A DNA stretch of 40,581 nucleotides from an uncultured beta proteobacterium (lineage in GTDB: Bacteria > Pseudomonadota > Gammaproteobacteria > Burkholderiales > Burkholderiaceae_C): contig CAIQBN010000551.1 in the NCBI GenBank assembly GCA_903870065.1, positions 1 to 40,581 on the forward strand, in the 5' to 3' direction. Shown here in pieces: positions 6,110 to 14,640 of the stretch. A model generated the notes under the pieces. The model was not told the origin of the DNA, searched no databases, and saw nothing but the letters and a program-made list of their open reading frames with translations. The translations under genes and the position numbers were made by a program. Within the stretch, counting starts at the first letter, position 1, and each line of letters starts with the position of its first letter.

Positions 6110-9028
6110 ATGATGACGAAGAATCGCGAAGGATGGAATTTTTTGCCATGGCAGCTTGGCATGGGCGTAGCGCTCATTGGCTTCGTGTGCAGTGCCCTGC
6201 TTGGGCGCCAACTCAACGAATCTGCCAATCAAATGGAACGGGCGCGCTTTGCGCAAGCTGCGAACTCTGCGACTGAATCCCTGGCACGACGTATTGACGC
6301 GTACACCGAAATTGCTTTTGGTCTGCGAGGCTTGTTCATAGTCGATCCGGCACTAAATCGTCGCTCATTCATTGATGCAGTGTCGCACCTCAATGTTGAA
6401 CAGCGATACCCGGGAATCAAGAACATCGCCTTCACCCGCTATGTCAATGGCGACGAAAAAGCCCAATTTGAAAGGCGGGTTCGCGCTGACACATCTGTTC
6501 AACCTCAAGGTTACCCAGATTTCAAAATTCATCCACCCGGTGAACGCAAGGAATATTTTGTTGCCGACTATTTATGGCCAATGACCGGCAACTCAGGTAT
6601 TCATGGACTGGATATCAGCGCGCAACCCGCGAATCTGGAGTCCATGCGGCATTCTCAAATCAGCGGGGAATCGGTAGCCAGTGCGCCATTTGACCTGTTG
6701 CAGGAAACGTCACATCGGACTGGGTTTGTCATTCGCGTTCCTGTTTTTGACGGCGGCCAAAAGACCAGCACGGCAGAGACCCGCACAAAGCGATTTTTAG
6801 GCTCAGTGGCAGTTACGCTGAAAATCTTTGACCTGTTTGAACAACTCGAACGCGAGGGAAACCTGGAAGGGCTTCAACTCTCCATGTCAGATTTAGGAGC
6901 CATTGGCAAACACAACCCTGCAATCGCAAACGCAAACGCAAACGTATTGCTGTTTTCAACGCCACCGAACCTGATTGACTCCCCCCATCAGTACACCCGT
7001 GAACTGCATGTGTACGGTCGCGCCTGGAAACTCGACTTCCGTCCAGGCAGATCATTCCTGTCTTCCGCAGAGAGAAATGCCGCAATGTTTGCCGGTCTCA
7101 CGGGAGCTCTGTTTTCACTGCTATTGGGCTCATTGGTCTTGCTGCTTGCGCGCGGACGTCATCGCGCCCTGCAGAGCGCTGCTGCGAAAGGTGAGGAATT
7201 AGAAAGCAGTGAGGGGCGCTGGAAGTTCGCAATCGAAGGTTCCGGAGACGGGCTGTGGGACTGGAATGTGACGCAGAACACGGTTTTCTACAGTTCCCGA
7301 TGGAAGGAAGTGCTCGGATTTTCAAACGATGAAATTGGCAACAGTCCCGCCGACTGGAGCAGTCGAATTCATGCTGATGATGTCACCCTGGCCATCTCCG
7401 ACCTACAAGGCTTGCTGTCGGGCGCGAAGCAACACTTTGTAAATGAACACCGCATTGGCTGCAAAGACGGTAGTTGGAAATGGTTTCTTGGTCACGCTGC
7501 GGTCGTGAGCAGGAACGAAGTGGGCAATCCGCTGCGTGTTATCGGAACGCATCGCGATATTACAGAGCAAAAGTTGCAGAACTTGGAGCTGCACAAGAGC
7601 GAGAACAATATCCGGACGCTGATTGAACAATCACCTATTGCCATGATTGTGGAAAATGCTGCCGACGGCCAGGTTCTCCTGATGAACAAAAAATTCACCG
7701 AACTTTTTGGCTACACCCTGGATGACATTCCCACTGTAAACCTGTGGTGGCCATTGGCCTATCCCGACCAGAAATACCGCAGCCAACTGATCGGTGAATG
7801 GGCCGCCCAAACGGAGAAAACCAAAAGAAATATTGAAAAGGTCGAACCGATCGAGGCAACGGTCACATGCAAGGACGGCTCCGTGCGGTTCATCAGGTTT
7901 TCCTTGGCATCCATCAGCGGCAACAATATCGTTGGATTTGAAGACCTCACTGTTCGCAAGCAGACCGAGGACGCGCTTCGCAGATCGCAAAGTTTTCTCG
8001 ACAGCATTATCGAGTGCAGCCCCAGCGCTTTATGGATTTCTGATGAACACGGAACCCTCATACGCATGAATCAGGCCCTGCGTGATCGGCTCAAGGTACG
8101 AGACGATGAGGTTGTCGGAAAGTACAACGTCTTTCAAGACAACGTCATCGAAAAGCAGGGAGTCATGCCGCTGGTCAAAGATGTCTTTGAAAAAGGTGCC
8201 GTCACACGATTTATCACTACTTACAACACGGCTGCCGTGGGCAGCCTGGATCTGACTGAGACTGTCCAAGTCGACTTGGATGTGAGCATTTCGCCCATTT
8301 TCGATTCACACGGAAGAGTAAGCAATGCGGTCATTCAGCACTTGGACATTACCAACAGAGTAAAAGCGGAACGCGCGCTGCAAGCTTCTTTGCTTGAAAA
8401 GGAAGCACTTCTCAAGGAAGTGCATCACCGGGTCAAAAATAACCTACAAGTTATTACCAGCTTGCTGCGGCTTGAAAGTGGACGCACCAGCGAGACCGCC
8501 ACCATTTCCGTACTGCGCGTGATGCAGGACCGCATTCGATCCATGACGCTTTTGCATGAATCAATTTACCGATCAGGCACTTTTGCAGCCGTTGATCTGG
8601 GAAGCTATCTTAGGCAAATCGCCACGCAGTCGTTTCGCGCGCTGTTGGTATCACCTGAGACGGTCCAACTTCGTATGGACATGGGGACGCTAAAAGTTGG
8701 CATCGACCAGGCGACACCGTGCGGATTGCTGGTCAGTGAATTGTTCTCCAACGCGCTAAAACACGCATTTCCAAATGGTCGCACGGGCGAAGTCTTCCTT
8801 GAGTTGCGCGCAATCGATGGACACGGGCTTTGGCGCCTGCGCGTGAGCGATACCGGAATTGGTCTGCCGGCAGACTTTGAATCACGGTGCCAGCAGTCAC
8901 TGGGTCTTCAGTTAGCGATGAGTTTGGCCTCGCAAGTTGGTGGAAGCCTCGCAATTGGGCCAGGTTCAACATTTACATTAGAGTTTGCTGTGGTTCCACC
9001 TGCCCCGCTGGCGACACCAGCCAAATAA
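6110..9028 (+). CDS. CHASE-domain PAS sensor histidine kinase (HisKA_2 type)
   Basis: 972 residues. One membrane helix near 13-31, an extracytoplasmic CHASE ligand-binding domain (about 75-250, with RYPGIKNIAF and GHDIS-like HGLDIS), a second helix near 325-347, then three PAS domains (about 370-490, 498-620, 622-755) and a kinase core. The phospho-acceptor box is HHRVKNNLQ with His773, typical of the HisKA_2 group; the N box is ELFSNALKHAF (Asn881) and the G1 box DTGIGLP (Asp914). A short GCAAAC x3 tandem repeat at 6926-6943 encodes Asn-Ala repeats in the loop after CHASE. The start is uncertain: ATG 6110 and 6113 adjoin and no good ribosome site is close. The response regulator follows after 26 bp. 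The signal is unknown. It starts 125 bp after the nucleotidyltransferase, so a regulatory tie to that cassette is possible but unproven. Confidence 0.93.
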   Translation: MMTKNREGWNFLPWQLGMGVALIGFVCSALLGRQLNESANQMERARFAQAANSATESLARRIDAYTEIAFGLRGLFIVDPALNRRSFIDAVSHLNVEQRYPGIKNIAFTRYVNGDEKAQFERRVRADTSVQPQGYPDFKIHPPGERKEYFVADYLWPMTGNSGIHGLDISAQPANLESMRHSQISGESVASAPFDLLQETSHRTGFVIRVPVFDGGQKTSTAETRTKRFLGSVAVTLKIFDLFEQLEREGNLEGLQLSMSDLGAIGKHNPAIANANANVLLFSTPPNLIDSPHQYTRELHVYGRAWKLDFRPGRSFLSSAERNAAMFAGLTGALFSLLLGSLVLLLARGRHRALQSAAAKGEELESSEGRWKFAIEGSGDGLWDWNVTQNTVFYSSRWKEVLGFSNDEIGNSPADWSSRIHADDVTLAISDLQGLLSGAKQHFVNEHRIGCKDGSWKWFLGHAAVVSRNEVGNPLRVIGTHRDITEQKLQNLELHKSENNIRTLIEQSPIAMIVENAADGQVLLMNKKFTELFGYTLDDIPTVNLWWPLAYPDQKYRSQLIGEWAAQTEKTKRNIEKVEPIEATVTCKDGSVRFIRFSLASISGNNIVGFEDLTVRKQTEDALRRSQSFLDSIIECSPSALWISDEHGTLIRMNQALRDRLKVRDDEVVGKYNVFQDNVIEKQGVMPLVKDVFEKGAVTRFITTYNTAAVGSLDLTETVQVDLDVSISPIFDSHGRVSNAVIQHLDITNRVKAERALQASLLEKEALLKEVHHRVKNNLQVITSLLRLESGRTSETATISVLRVMQDRIRSMTLLHESIYRSGTFAAVDLGSYLRQIATQSFRALLVSPETVQLRMDMGTLKVGIDQATPCGLLVSELFSNALKHAFPNGRTGEVFLELRAIDGHGLWRLRVSDTGIGLPADFESRCQQSLGLQLAMSLASQVGGSLAIGPGSTFTLEFAVVPPAPLATPAK

Positions 9029-9054
9029 CCCCTCCAAAATTGACCGTGCGACAC

Positions 9055-9459
9055 ATGCCTACACAATCCGATGCACCAATAAAGCAAGCCAGGGTTCTCG
9101 TCGTTGAAGACGAGGCCATCATTGCGATGGACATTGCAATGCAATTGCGCGAAATGGGCCATATTCCAGTGGGTCACGCAACCAGCGGCAATCGCGCGAT
9201 CGAGTTGACCGGGCAATTACGACCAGATTTAATTTTGATGGATGTGCAACTCTCAGGATCTATGGACGGGATTGCGGCCGCGGCGGTGATCCATAGCGAA
9301 TTTGCGACTCCACTGGTGTTCTTGAGTGCGTTTGACAAAGACAATAACTATTCAAGGGCGAAGTTGACCGAGCCAGCGGGATACATTACCAAACCATTTA
9401 GCGAAAATGAGCTGCGCGCAGTCATTGAAAGTGCCCTTGCCAATCGTCCAGGCAAGTAA
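9055..9459 (+). CDS. Single-domain response regulator (CheY-like receiver)
   Basis: 134 residues forming only a receiver domain. Key residues are visible: the acidic pair in VVEDEA (Glu18, Asp19), phospho-acceptor Asp63 in LILMDVQ, Ser91 in VFLSAF and Lys113 in YITKPF. No DNA-binding output domain follows, so it must act by protein contact or pass phosphate on. This matches regulators commonly paired with HisKA_2 kinases. Start ATG 9055 gives a normal receiver N-terminus; the open frame runs further upstream into the kinase gene but that part is not conserved-looking. Co-transcription with the kinase is very likely. The 225 bp after it show no gene, repeat or clear terminator. Confidence 0.93.
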   Translation: MPTQSDAPIKQARVLVVEDEAIIAMDIAMQLREMGHIPVGHATSGNRAIELTGQLRPDLILMDVQLSGSMDGIAAAAVIHSEFATPLVFLSAFDKDNNYSRAKLTEPAGYITKPFSENELRAVIESALANRPGK

Positions 9460-9684
9460 GGACGAAATCACACACTTGCCAAAGCCACAAGGGCATTTCA
9501 CCCGCAGGACCGTAACGCGGCGATCTCGCCCGAATTCTTGCAAAGCCGCAATACACCGCTAGATCCTGATGCGCCACTGCGGATGCCTTGGAAAATCAAT
9601 ATGGACAACCACCCACACAAGTCATCCACCAAGTAAAGTAGAGTGGACGTTGCCACACTTTTGCAATACGACATTTTCGCAATC

Positions 9685-10095
9685 ATGCTCAGTATTCGAA
9701 CCGCCACTGCTGTCGCAGTACCGATTGCTCAAAGCCAGGTATGGGCCGCCGAGAAGGCTTTTGCCAACACGATGCGCGAACGCAACCTCATAACATTTGG
9801 CCAGTTCATTTCGCCCGAGGCAATTTTTTTCTCCTCAACGACCGTGCTGCGTGGCAGTGCCGAAGTAATAGCCGGCTGGGCACCCTACTTTGCAGCCAAC
9901 CCAGCCCCTTTTTCCTGGGAGCCTGACCAGGTGGAAGTACTGGAGTCTGGCACGCTGGCTTTGAGCACCGGCCCGGTAATAGACGCCAGCGGCAAAGTGA
10001 TCGCGCGGTTTAACTCAGTCTGGCGACTGGAAGACGACAACCATTGGCGCGTGGTATTTGATAAAGGCGGCCCCGCAAGCCCACCCCAAAAATGA
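9685..10095 (+). CDS. SnoaL-like / DUF4440-type protein, probably exported
   Basis: 136 residues from ATG 9685. The region from AAEKAFANTMRERNL through FISPEAIFFSS, LRGSAEVI and FNSVWRLEDDNHWRVVFDKG has the pattern of the NTF2-like SnoaL/DUF4440 fold, a small cone-shaped barrel that binds or turns over small molecules; no catalytic residue can be named. The first 20 residues (LSIRTATAVAVPIA) could be a short signal peptide. A GTG at 9643 would lengthen the protein by 14 residues; neither start has a clear ribosome site. Its stop overlaps the start of the zinc-ribbon protein as ATGA, so the two are translationally coupled. Confidence 0.72.
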   Translation: MLSIRTATAVAVPIAQSQVWAAEKAFANTMRERNLITFGQFISPEAIFFSSTTVLRGSAEVIAGWAPYFAANPAPFSWEPDQVEVLESGTLALSTGPVIDASGKVIARFNSVWRLEDDNHWRVVFDKGGPASPPQK

Positions 10096-11093
10096 CAGAC
10101 AAGGAAATTTTCTACGAAATGCTGTGGGACTGTGCGCAATGCCAGACAACAGGCCTTCTGGGCGACACGCACCGCCACTGCCCAACCTGCGGATCAGCGC
10201 AAGACCCCAAAAAGCGGTATTTCCCTCAACCCGGCCATGAGAAGCAGGCTAAGGATCATCAATTTGTGGGCACCGACTGGAGCTGCGCATACTGCACCTC
10301 CCCCAACTCTGCAGCGGCTGCGCACTGTACGAATTGTGGAGCGGGCCAGGACGGGTCCAAACCGGTAGCCCTCGTCATTGACGACGCCGTTGTTTCCGCT
10401 CCAGCTCCAGCTGCAACATCAGCCGCGCAACCGAGTCGACACGCCGGCCGATGGCGCTGGATTGTTGGCGCGGTTTTGCTGGTTTTAATCGTCCTGGGTG
10501 TGATGTTTAATTCCACGAAGGACACGGTAGCGACCATTGAACAGCGCAGTTGGGAGCGTGAAATTCAGGTAGAGCAGCTCAGCCGGGTTGCGGAAGCAGC
10601 CTGGTGTGACAGCATGCCGGGCGATGCCTACGCGGTCACCCGCAGCCGCGAGCAGCGCACCACCAAACGCATCGAAAATGGTCAGGATTGCCATGATGAG
10701 CGCACCGACAAAGGCGACGGCACCTTTACCAAACGCCAAGTTTGCGTACCCCGTTACCGCGAGGAGCCGGTCTACGATGATCGCTGCCACTTTCAGGTCA
10801 ACCGCTGGCGCACCCAGCGCACGTTCAAAGCCAGCAACGAAAATTCGCCAATGCCCGTCTGGCCCAGTGTTGCGCTGCTGGGTGCCCAGGGTGCGATTGG
10901 CCCCAATGTACTGGGCGCGCAACGCGCAGGTCCGCGTCTTGAAAAATATACCGTGAAGCTGGCTTCAGGCGGCAAAAGCTGGTCTTGCGACGTGCCAGAG
11001 GCACTGTGGAAGCAGCTCAACGAAGGCACGCTAACGCCAGTCAAAATCCGCATGACCGGCGGCGCTGACTGCTCCAGCCTGGGTAGAGAATAA
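10092..11093 (+). CDS. Zinc-ribbon membrane protein of unknown function
   Basis: 333 residues. The N-terminus holds two four-Cys zinc sites: Cys14/17 with Cys30/33 and Cys65/68 with Cys79/82, the second resembling a RanBP2-type or double zinc ribbon. An Ala/Pro linker leads to one membrane helix at about 122-139 (WIVGAVLLVLIVLGVMF). The remaining 190 residues contain a Cys-containing charged region (GQDCHDERTDKGDGTF, CVPRYREEPVYDDRC) and would lie outside the membrane if the ribbons are cytoplasmic. No enzyme motif was seen. It overlaps the SnoaL-like gene by 4 bp. Proteins with N-terminal zinc ribbons and a single helix often act in envelope stress sensing or assembly, but that is only analogy. 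Confidence 0.8.
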   Translation: MTDKEIFYEMLWDCAQCQTTGLLGDTHRHCPTCGSAQDPKKRYFPQPGHEKQAKDHQFVGTDWSCAYCTSPNSAAAAHCTNCGAGQDGSKPVALVIDDAVVSAPAPAATSAAQPSRHAGRWRWIVGAVLLVLIVLGVMFNSTKDTVATIEQRSWEREIQVEQLSRVAEAAWCDSMPGDAYAVTRSREQRTTKRIENGQDCHDERTDKGDGTFTKRQVCVPRYREEPVYDDRCHFQVNRWRTQRTFKASNENSPMPVWPSVALLGAQGAIGPNVLGAQRAGPRLEKYTVKLASGGKSWSCDVPEALWKQLNEGTLTPVKIRMTGGADCSSLGRE

Positions 11094-11128
11094 GTACGCT
11101 GCTGTTAGCAGCCGAACAACAACCTGCG

Positions 11129-11440
11129 TTAATAGGTAATTGTCAGCGCATCGGCGTCCACGTTGATGACCTGCTTGCCGAGCACGGAGCTGGCGGCCTG
11201 AGCAAAGGCGTGCGCCCACGCTGCGTCGGCGAACTTCGCCGGTCCTGCGGCCTGCGCCACTACCACAACGCGGTCGGCCATCAGCAACTTGCCTGTTGCG
11301 CGCAGAGGCTCGCACTCCATTTCGGTGAATTGTGTATCCAGCCATTGGCGAGCGGCCTCACGCTCAAGCGCCTGCTCCGGTTCGAGTTCAAGGCGGATCG
11401 GGGGGGTGTCCTTAAAGGTAACGCTGACTTGGCTTCGCAT
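11129..11440 (-). CDS. Conserved-looking small hypothetical protein
   Basis: 103 residues on the minus strand from ATG 11440, which has a strong ribosome site (AGGAGA, 6 bp away). The protein is soluble, begins MRSQVSVTFKDTPPIRLEL and has two halves: a helical, acidic part (LEPEQALEREAARQWL) and an Ala-rich C-terminal part ending VINVDADALTITY. No signal peptide, membrane segment or known motif. It converges with the zinc-ribbon gene (36-bp gap with a weak GCTGC/GCAGC hairpin) and diverges from the exported protein at 11543. I do not recognise it. The good ribosome site and normal codon use argue that it is real. Confidence 0.72.
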   Translation of the reverse strand: MRSQVSVTFKDTPPIRLELEPEQALEREAARQWLDTQFTEMECEPLRATGKLLMADRVVVVAQAAGPAKFADAAWAHAFAQAASSVLGKQVINVDADALTITY

Positions 11441-11542
11441 GGTTTTCTCCTGTTGGCGTAATGATAGAACCAAATCACGATAGTCATGCTGAAATAGGCA
11501 TCTGTTCCCCACTCGATTTGACCTGTAACAAAAGGCAGCACC

Positions 11543-12196
11543 ATGCATTCCGCTTTGACCAAGGCTTTGATAACCGCTACAACCATAGCCTGCCTGACTC
11601 CGGCGCCGCATTGGGCACAGACACCCAAGCGCGATCGTGTACCCGACCTCGTGGTCGAGTTGCGCCAGATCAAAGAGGGCGAAGCTGTCATTGGCGGCCT
11701 AGCAGGCGGCGCATACACAGCAGGCACCGCGGATCAGTCGGTGGACTTTGCACCGCAGCAAGTGCGTGTTCGCAGTGGCGACAAGGCAACCCTGCAAATC
11801 AACCAGTCCATACCAATGCAGTGGATACAAAAAGTCGAATCCCAAAGTGCTTCCCTCGCTGCGGCCGGCGCATCAGCTAGCAGCAACACCGGCGGTGTGA
11901 CGCAAGCCTTGACCTGGATGGAGGCCGGCCAAAGCCTAACGGTCACTCCACAATGGTCGGGCGGCAAACAACCAGTCCAAGTGGACATTGAGGTGCAGTC
12001 GATGGTGGTTGATGAGCGCACAGGCTCAGACCTACCCGCCACATCGCGTCAACGCTACAGCGCTTCGGTGACCGCGCCGCTCAACCTGTGGGTCACCATT
12101 GCGGCCAGCGGGCGCGCGCCACAGACCGGCAGCTACAACAGCAAAGGCACTTCGGACGGCAGACGCCTCACGCAGATCCGGGTCACAGCGGATTGA
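11543..12196 (+). CDS. Exported hypothetical protein (signal peptide, secretin-accessory-like pattern)
   Basis: 217 residues. Residues 1-25 form a signal peptide ending near PHWAQ. The mature protein is beta-rich with little charge: LVVELRQIKEGEAVIGG, then PQQVRVRSGDKATLQINQSIPMQW, which recalls the short repeats of proteins that accompany secretins or curli-type systems, and a C-terminal NLWVTIAASG region. No Cys and no catalytic motif. An AAAGG ribosome site lies 7 bp before the ATG. It stands 101 bp upstream of the molybdopterin oxidoreductase but shares no obvious function with it. Periplasmic or surface location is well supported; function is not. Confidence 0.72.
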   Translation: MHSALTKALITATTIACLTPAPHWAQTPKRDRVPDLVVELRQIKEGEAVIGGLAGGAYTAGTADQSVDFAPQQVRVRSGDKATLQINQSIPMQWIQKVESQSASLAAAGASASSNTGGVTQALTWMEAGQSLTVTPQWSGGKQPVQVDIEVQSMVVDERTGSDLPATSRQRYSASVTAPLNLWVTIAASGRAPQTGSYNSKGTSDGRRLTQIRVTAD

Positions 12197-12297
12197 TTCG
12201 CGGCATTGGGCTGCAGACGGGAGTCACCTCGGTTCTTTACAGCCGCAGACCGCCATGCGTAAATACGCGACCAGTAACAATGCCGCACGAGGAGCCC

Positions 12298-14535
12298 ATG
12301 CCCGACACTAGCAACCACCACCGCATCTGCCCTTTGTGCGAAGCCTGTTGCGGGCTGGAGATCAAGGTACAGAACAGCAAAGTCATCAGCATCCGCGGAC
12401 ACGATGCCGATGTTTTTAGCGCCGGCTACATCTGCCCCAAGGGAGTGGCCCTCAAGGACCTGCATGATGACCCGGATCGGCTGCGTACCCCGTTGATCAA
12501 ACGCAATGGCGTGTTCGAGGCGGCATCCTGGGAAGAAGCCTATGCCGAGATCGAGCGCCGCCTGCCGCCGCTGATGGCTGCGCACGGGCGCAATGCCACG
12601 GCCATCGCAGTAGGCAACCCCTCGGCGCACAAGATCGGTCTGCTGACCTACTTTGGCAAACTGGCCCGCGCGCTGGGCACCAAGAACGTGTTTTCGGCAT
12701 CCACCCTGGACCAGATGCCCAAGCAACTCGCCAGTGGCCTGATGTTTGGGCACTGGCTTTCCGTTGCCCTGCCCGACATTACCCGAACCGACTACCTGCT
12801 GGTGCTGGGCGCCAACCCGCTGGTGAGCAACGGCAGCATGTGGACTGTGCCCGACTTCAGGGGCAAAGCCAAAGCACTGCAGGCGCGCGGCGGCAGGCTG
12901 GTTGTCATTGACCCGCGCCGCACCGAAACCGCCGCCGTGGCCGATGCCCACCACTTCATCCGTCCCAACGCCGACGTGTTTTTGCTGGCGGCCATGGTCA
13001 ACACGCTGTTCGCCGAAGGACTGGTAAAACTAGGCACAGTAGCGCCCTGGGTGAACGGCGTGGCCGAGGTACAGCTGGCGGTGACAGGCTTCACCCCAGA
13101 AGCAGTGACCAAGCGCTGTGGCCTGAGCGCCGAGACAATTCGCACGCTGACCCGCGACCTGGCCAGTGCGCCGCGCGCCGCCGTCTACGCCCGCATCGGC
13201 ACCTGTACGCAGGAATACGGCACACTTTGCAGCTGGCTGGTGGATGTACTCAACACACTCACCGGCAATCTGGACGCACCCGGCGGTGCGATGTTCGCCA
13301 AGTCGGCGGCATTTGCCTCCAACACAGCGGGCAAGTCGGGTATCGGCAAGGGCGTTTCCACCGGTCGACACCATGCCCGCGTCAGCGGTGCGCCCGAGGT
13401 CTATGGCGAGTTGCCCATCACCTGCATGGCAGAAGAAATTGAGACCGCTGGCGACGGGCAGGTCAGGGCCCTGTTCACCGTCGCCACCAACCCGGTGCTC
13501 TCCAGCCCCAATGGCCCTCGCCTGGCAAAGGCCTTGGACGCGCTGGACTTCATGGTCAGCATGGACATCTATATCAACGAGACCACCCGCCATGCCGACG
13601 TGATCCTGCCCGGCGTGTCACCACTGGAGGACTTTCATTACGATGTCGCCTTTCCCCAACTGTCCTGGCGCAACCACGCGCGCTACAGCCCGCCGGTATT
13701 GCCAGCCGCGCCTGGGCAACCCGAGGAATGGCAGACTCTGCTCAAACTGGCGGCCATCGTGCAGGGCAAAGGCGCGGCAGCCGACGCTAATACATTGGAC
13801 GATGCGCAGTTTGTGCGGGACGCGCAACGCCTGTTTGGCGCCCATGCCGATGCGGTAATCCAGGCCACACAACACCTCAAGGGACCGCAGCGCAACCTGG
13901 ATGTGGCCCTGCGCAGCGGCCCGTATGGCGACGCATTCGGACGAAAACCGGGTGGTCTGACGCTGGCCAAGGTGATTGAATCCAACCCAACCGGCGGCAT
14001 CGACCTGGGTGAACTGCAGCCCCGCATCCCGGAAATGCTGCGCACCCCCAGCGGCAAGGTGGAGCTTGCCCCACCCTCGTTGCTACAAGATTTGCAGCGC
14101 GCTACGCAGGATTTGCGAGGGCTAGCGCCCGATTTGGTCATTATTGGCCGGCGCGACGTACGCACCAATAACAGCTGGATGCACAACCTTCCGGTGCTGG
14201 CCAAGGGGCCTTTTCGCTGCACCGCCCTGATTCACCCGCTGGACGCCGCTCGGCTGGACCTGCAAAACGGCGCCATGGCAGAAATCCAAAACGGTCCACG
14301 TAGCGTGCAGGCGCAGGTGCAGATCAGCACGGAAATGATGCCCGGCGTGGTCAGCCTGCCCCATGGCTGGGGCCACAGCCTGCCCGGTGCCAAATTGCAC
14401 GTGGCTGCCCATCGTCCAGGTGCCAACCTGAATGAATTGCTGGACGACCAACTGCGCGATCCGTTGTCGGGCAACGCGGTGCTGGGCGGAGTCGCCATTT
14501 CCATGAGGCCCGTGGCAGGAACGCAACCCCCGTAA
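12298..14535 (+). CDS. Molybdopterin-dependent oxidoreductase with [4Fe-4S] cluster, orphan
   Basis: 745 residues from ATG 12298 (AGGAG just upstream, unusually close at 3 bp; ATG 12280 in frame is the alternative). The N-terminal cluster motif is Cys11-x2-Cys14-x3-Cys18-x27-Cys46, followed by the PKG that marks electron passage from cluster to cofactor in the DMSO reductase superfamily. Cofactor-binding segments are VLGANPLVSNGS, VVIDPRRTETAAVADAHH, ATNPVLSSPNG and the C-terminal MHNLPVLAKG and LPHGWGHS. There is no Tat signal, so it is cytoplasmic. The Mo ligand is not an obvious Cys or selenocysteine in SASTLDQMPK. No small subunit, electron-transfer partner or maturation gene is adjacent. 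Formate dehydrogenase-like or BisC-like annotations are possible; the substrate is unknown. Confidence 0.9.
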   Translation: MPDTSNHHRICPLCEACCGLEIKVQNSKVISIRGHDADVFSAGYICPKGVALKDLHDDPDRLRTPLIKRNGVFEAASWEEAYAEIERRLPPLMAAHGRNATAIAVGNPSAHKIGLLTYFGKLARALGTKNVFSASTLDQMPKQLASGLMFGHWLSVALPDITRTDYLLVLGANPLVSNGSMWTVPDFRGKAKALQARGGRLVVIDPRRTETAAVADAHHFIRPNADVFLLAAMVNTLFAEGLVKLGTVAPWVNGVAEVQLAVTGFTPEAVTKRCGLSAETIRTLTRDLASAPRAAVYARIGTCTQEYGTLCSWLVDVLNTLTGNLDAPGGAMFAKSAAFASNTAGKSGIGKGVSTGRHHARVSGAPEVYGELPITCMAEEIETAGDGQVRALFTVATNPVLSSPNGPRLAKALDALDFMVSMDIYINETTRHADVILPGVSPLEDFHYDVAFPQLSWRNHARYSPPVLPAAPGQPEEWQTLLKLAAIVQGKGAAADANTLDDAQFVRDAQRLFGAHADAVIQATQHLKGPQRNLDVALRSGPYGDAFGRKPGGLTLAKVIESNPTGGIDLGELQPRIPEMLRTPSGKVELAPPSLLQDLQRATQDLRGLAPDLVIIGRRDVRTNNSWMHNLPVLAKGPFRCTALIHPLDAARLDLQNGAMAEIQNGPRSVQAQVQISTEMMPGVVSLPHGWGHSLPGAKLHVAAHRPGANLNELLDDQLRDPLSGNAVLGGVAISMRPVAGTQPP

Positions 14536-14552
14536 TTGTTGATGAAGAAATG

Positions 14553-14606
14553 GGGCGCTTGCCCTCGTCAATACAGGCAATACAGCTCACTAATTGATAG
14601 CAATCG
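14553..14606 (-). repeat. Intergenic repeat, copy 1 of 4
   Basis: On the minus strand this reads ATTGCTAT, a spacer, GAGC, then GACGAGGGC near its end. It shares both ends with copies at 23022, 26318 and 35091. It fills the gap between the convergent molybdopterin oxidoreductase and the secreted 592-residue protein. Confidence 0.65.
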
Positions 14607-14640
14607 CAGGCCATTGGGTTTGCACAGGACCATCAAACCA

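Noticed and set aside
6926-6943. Three GCAAAC units
   Set aside because: Too short to be a repeat locus; it lies in frame within the sensor kinase loop. Possible slippage site but nothing supports it.
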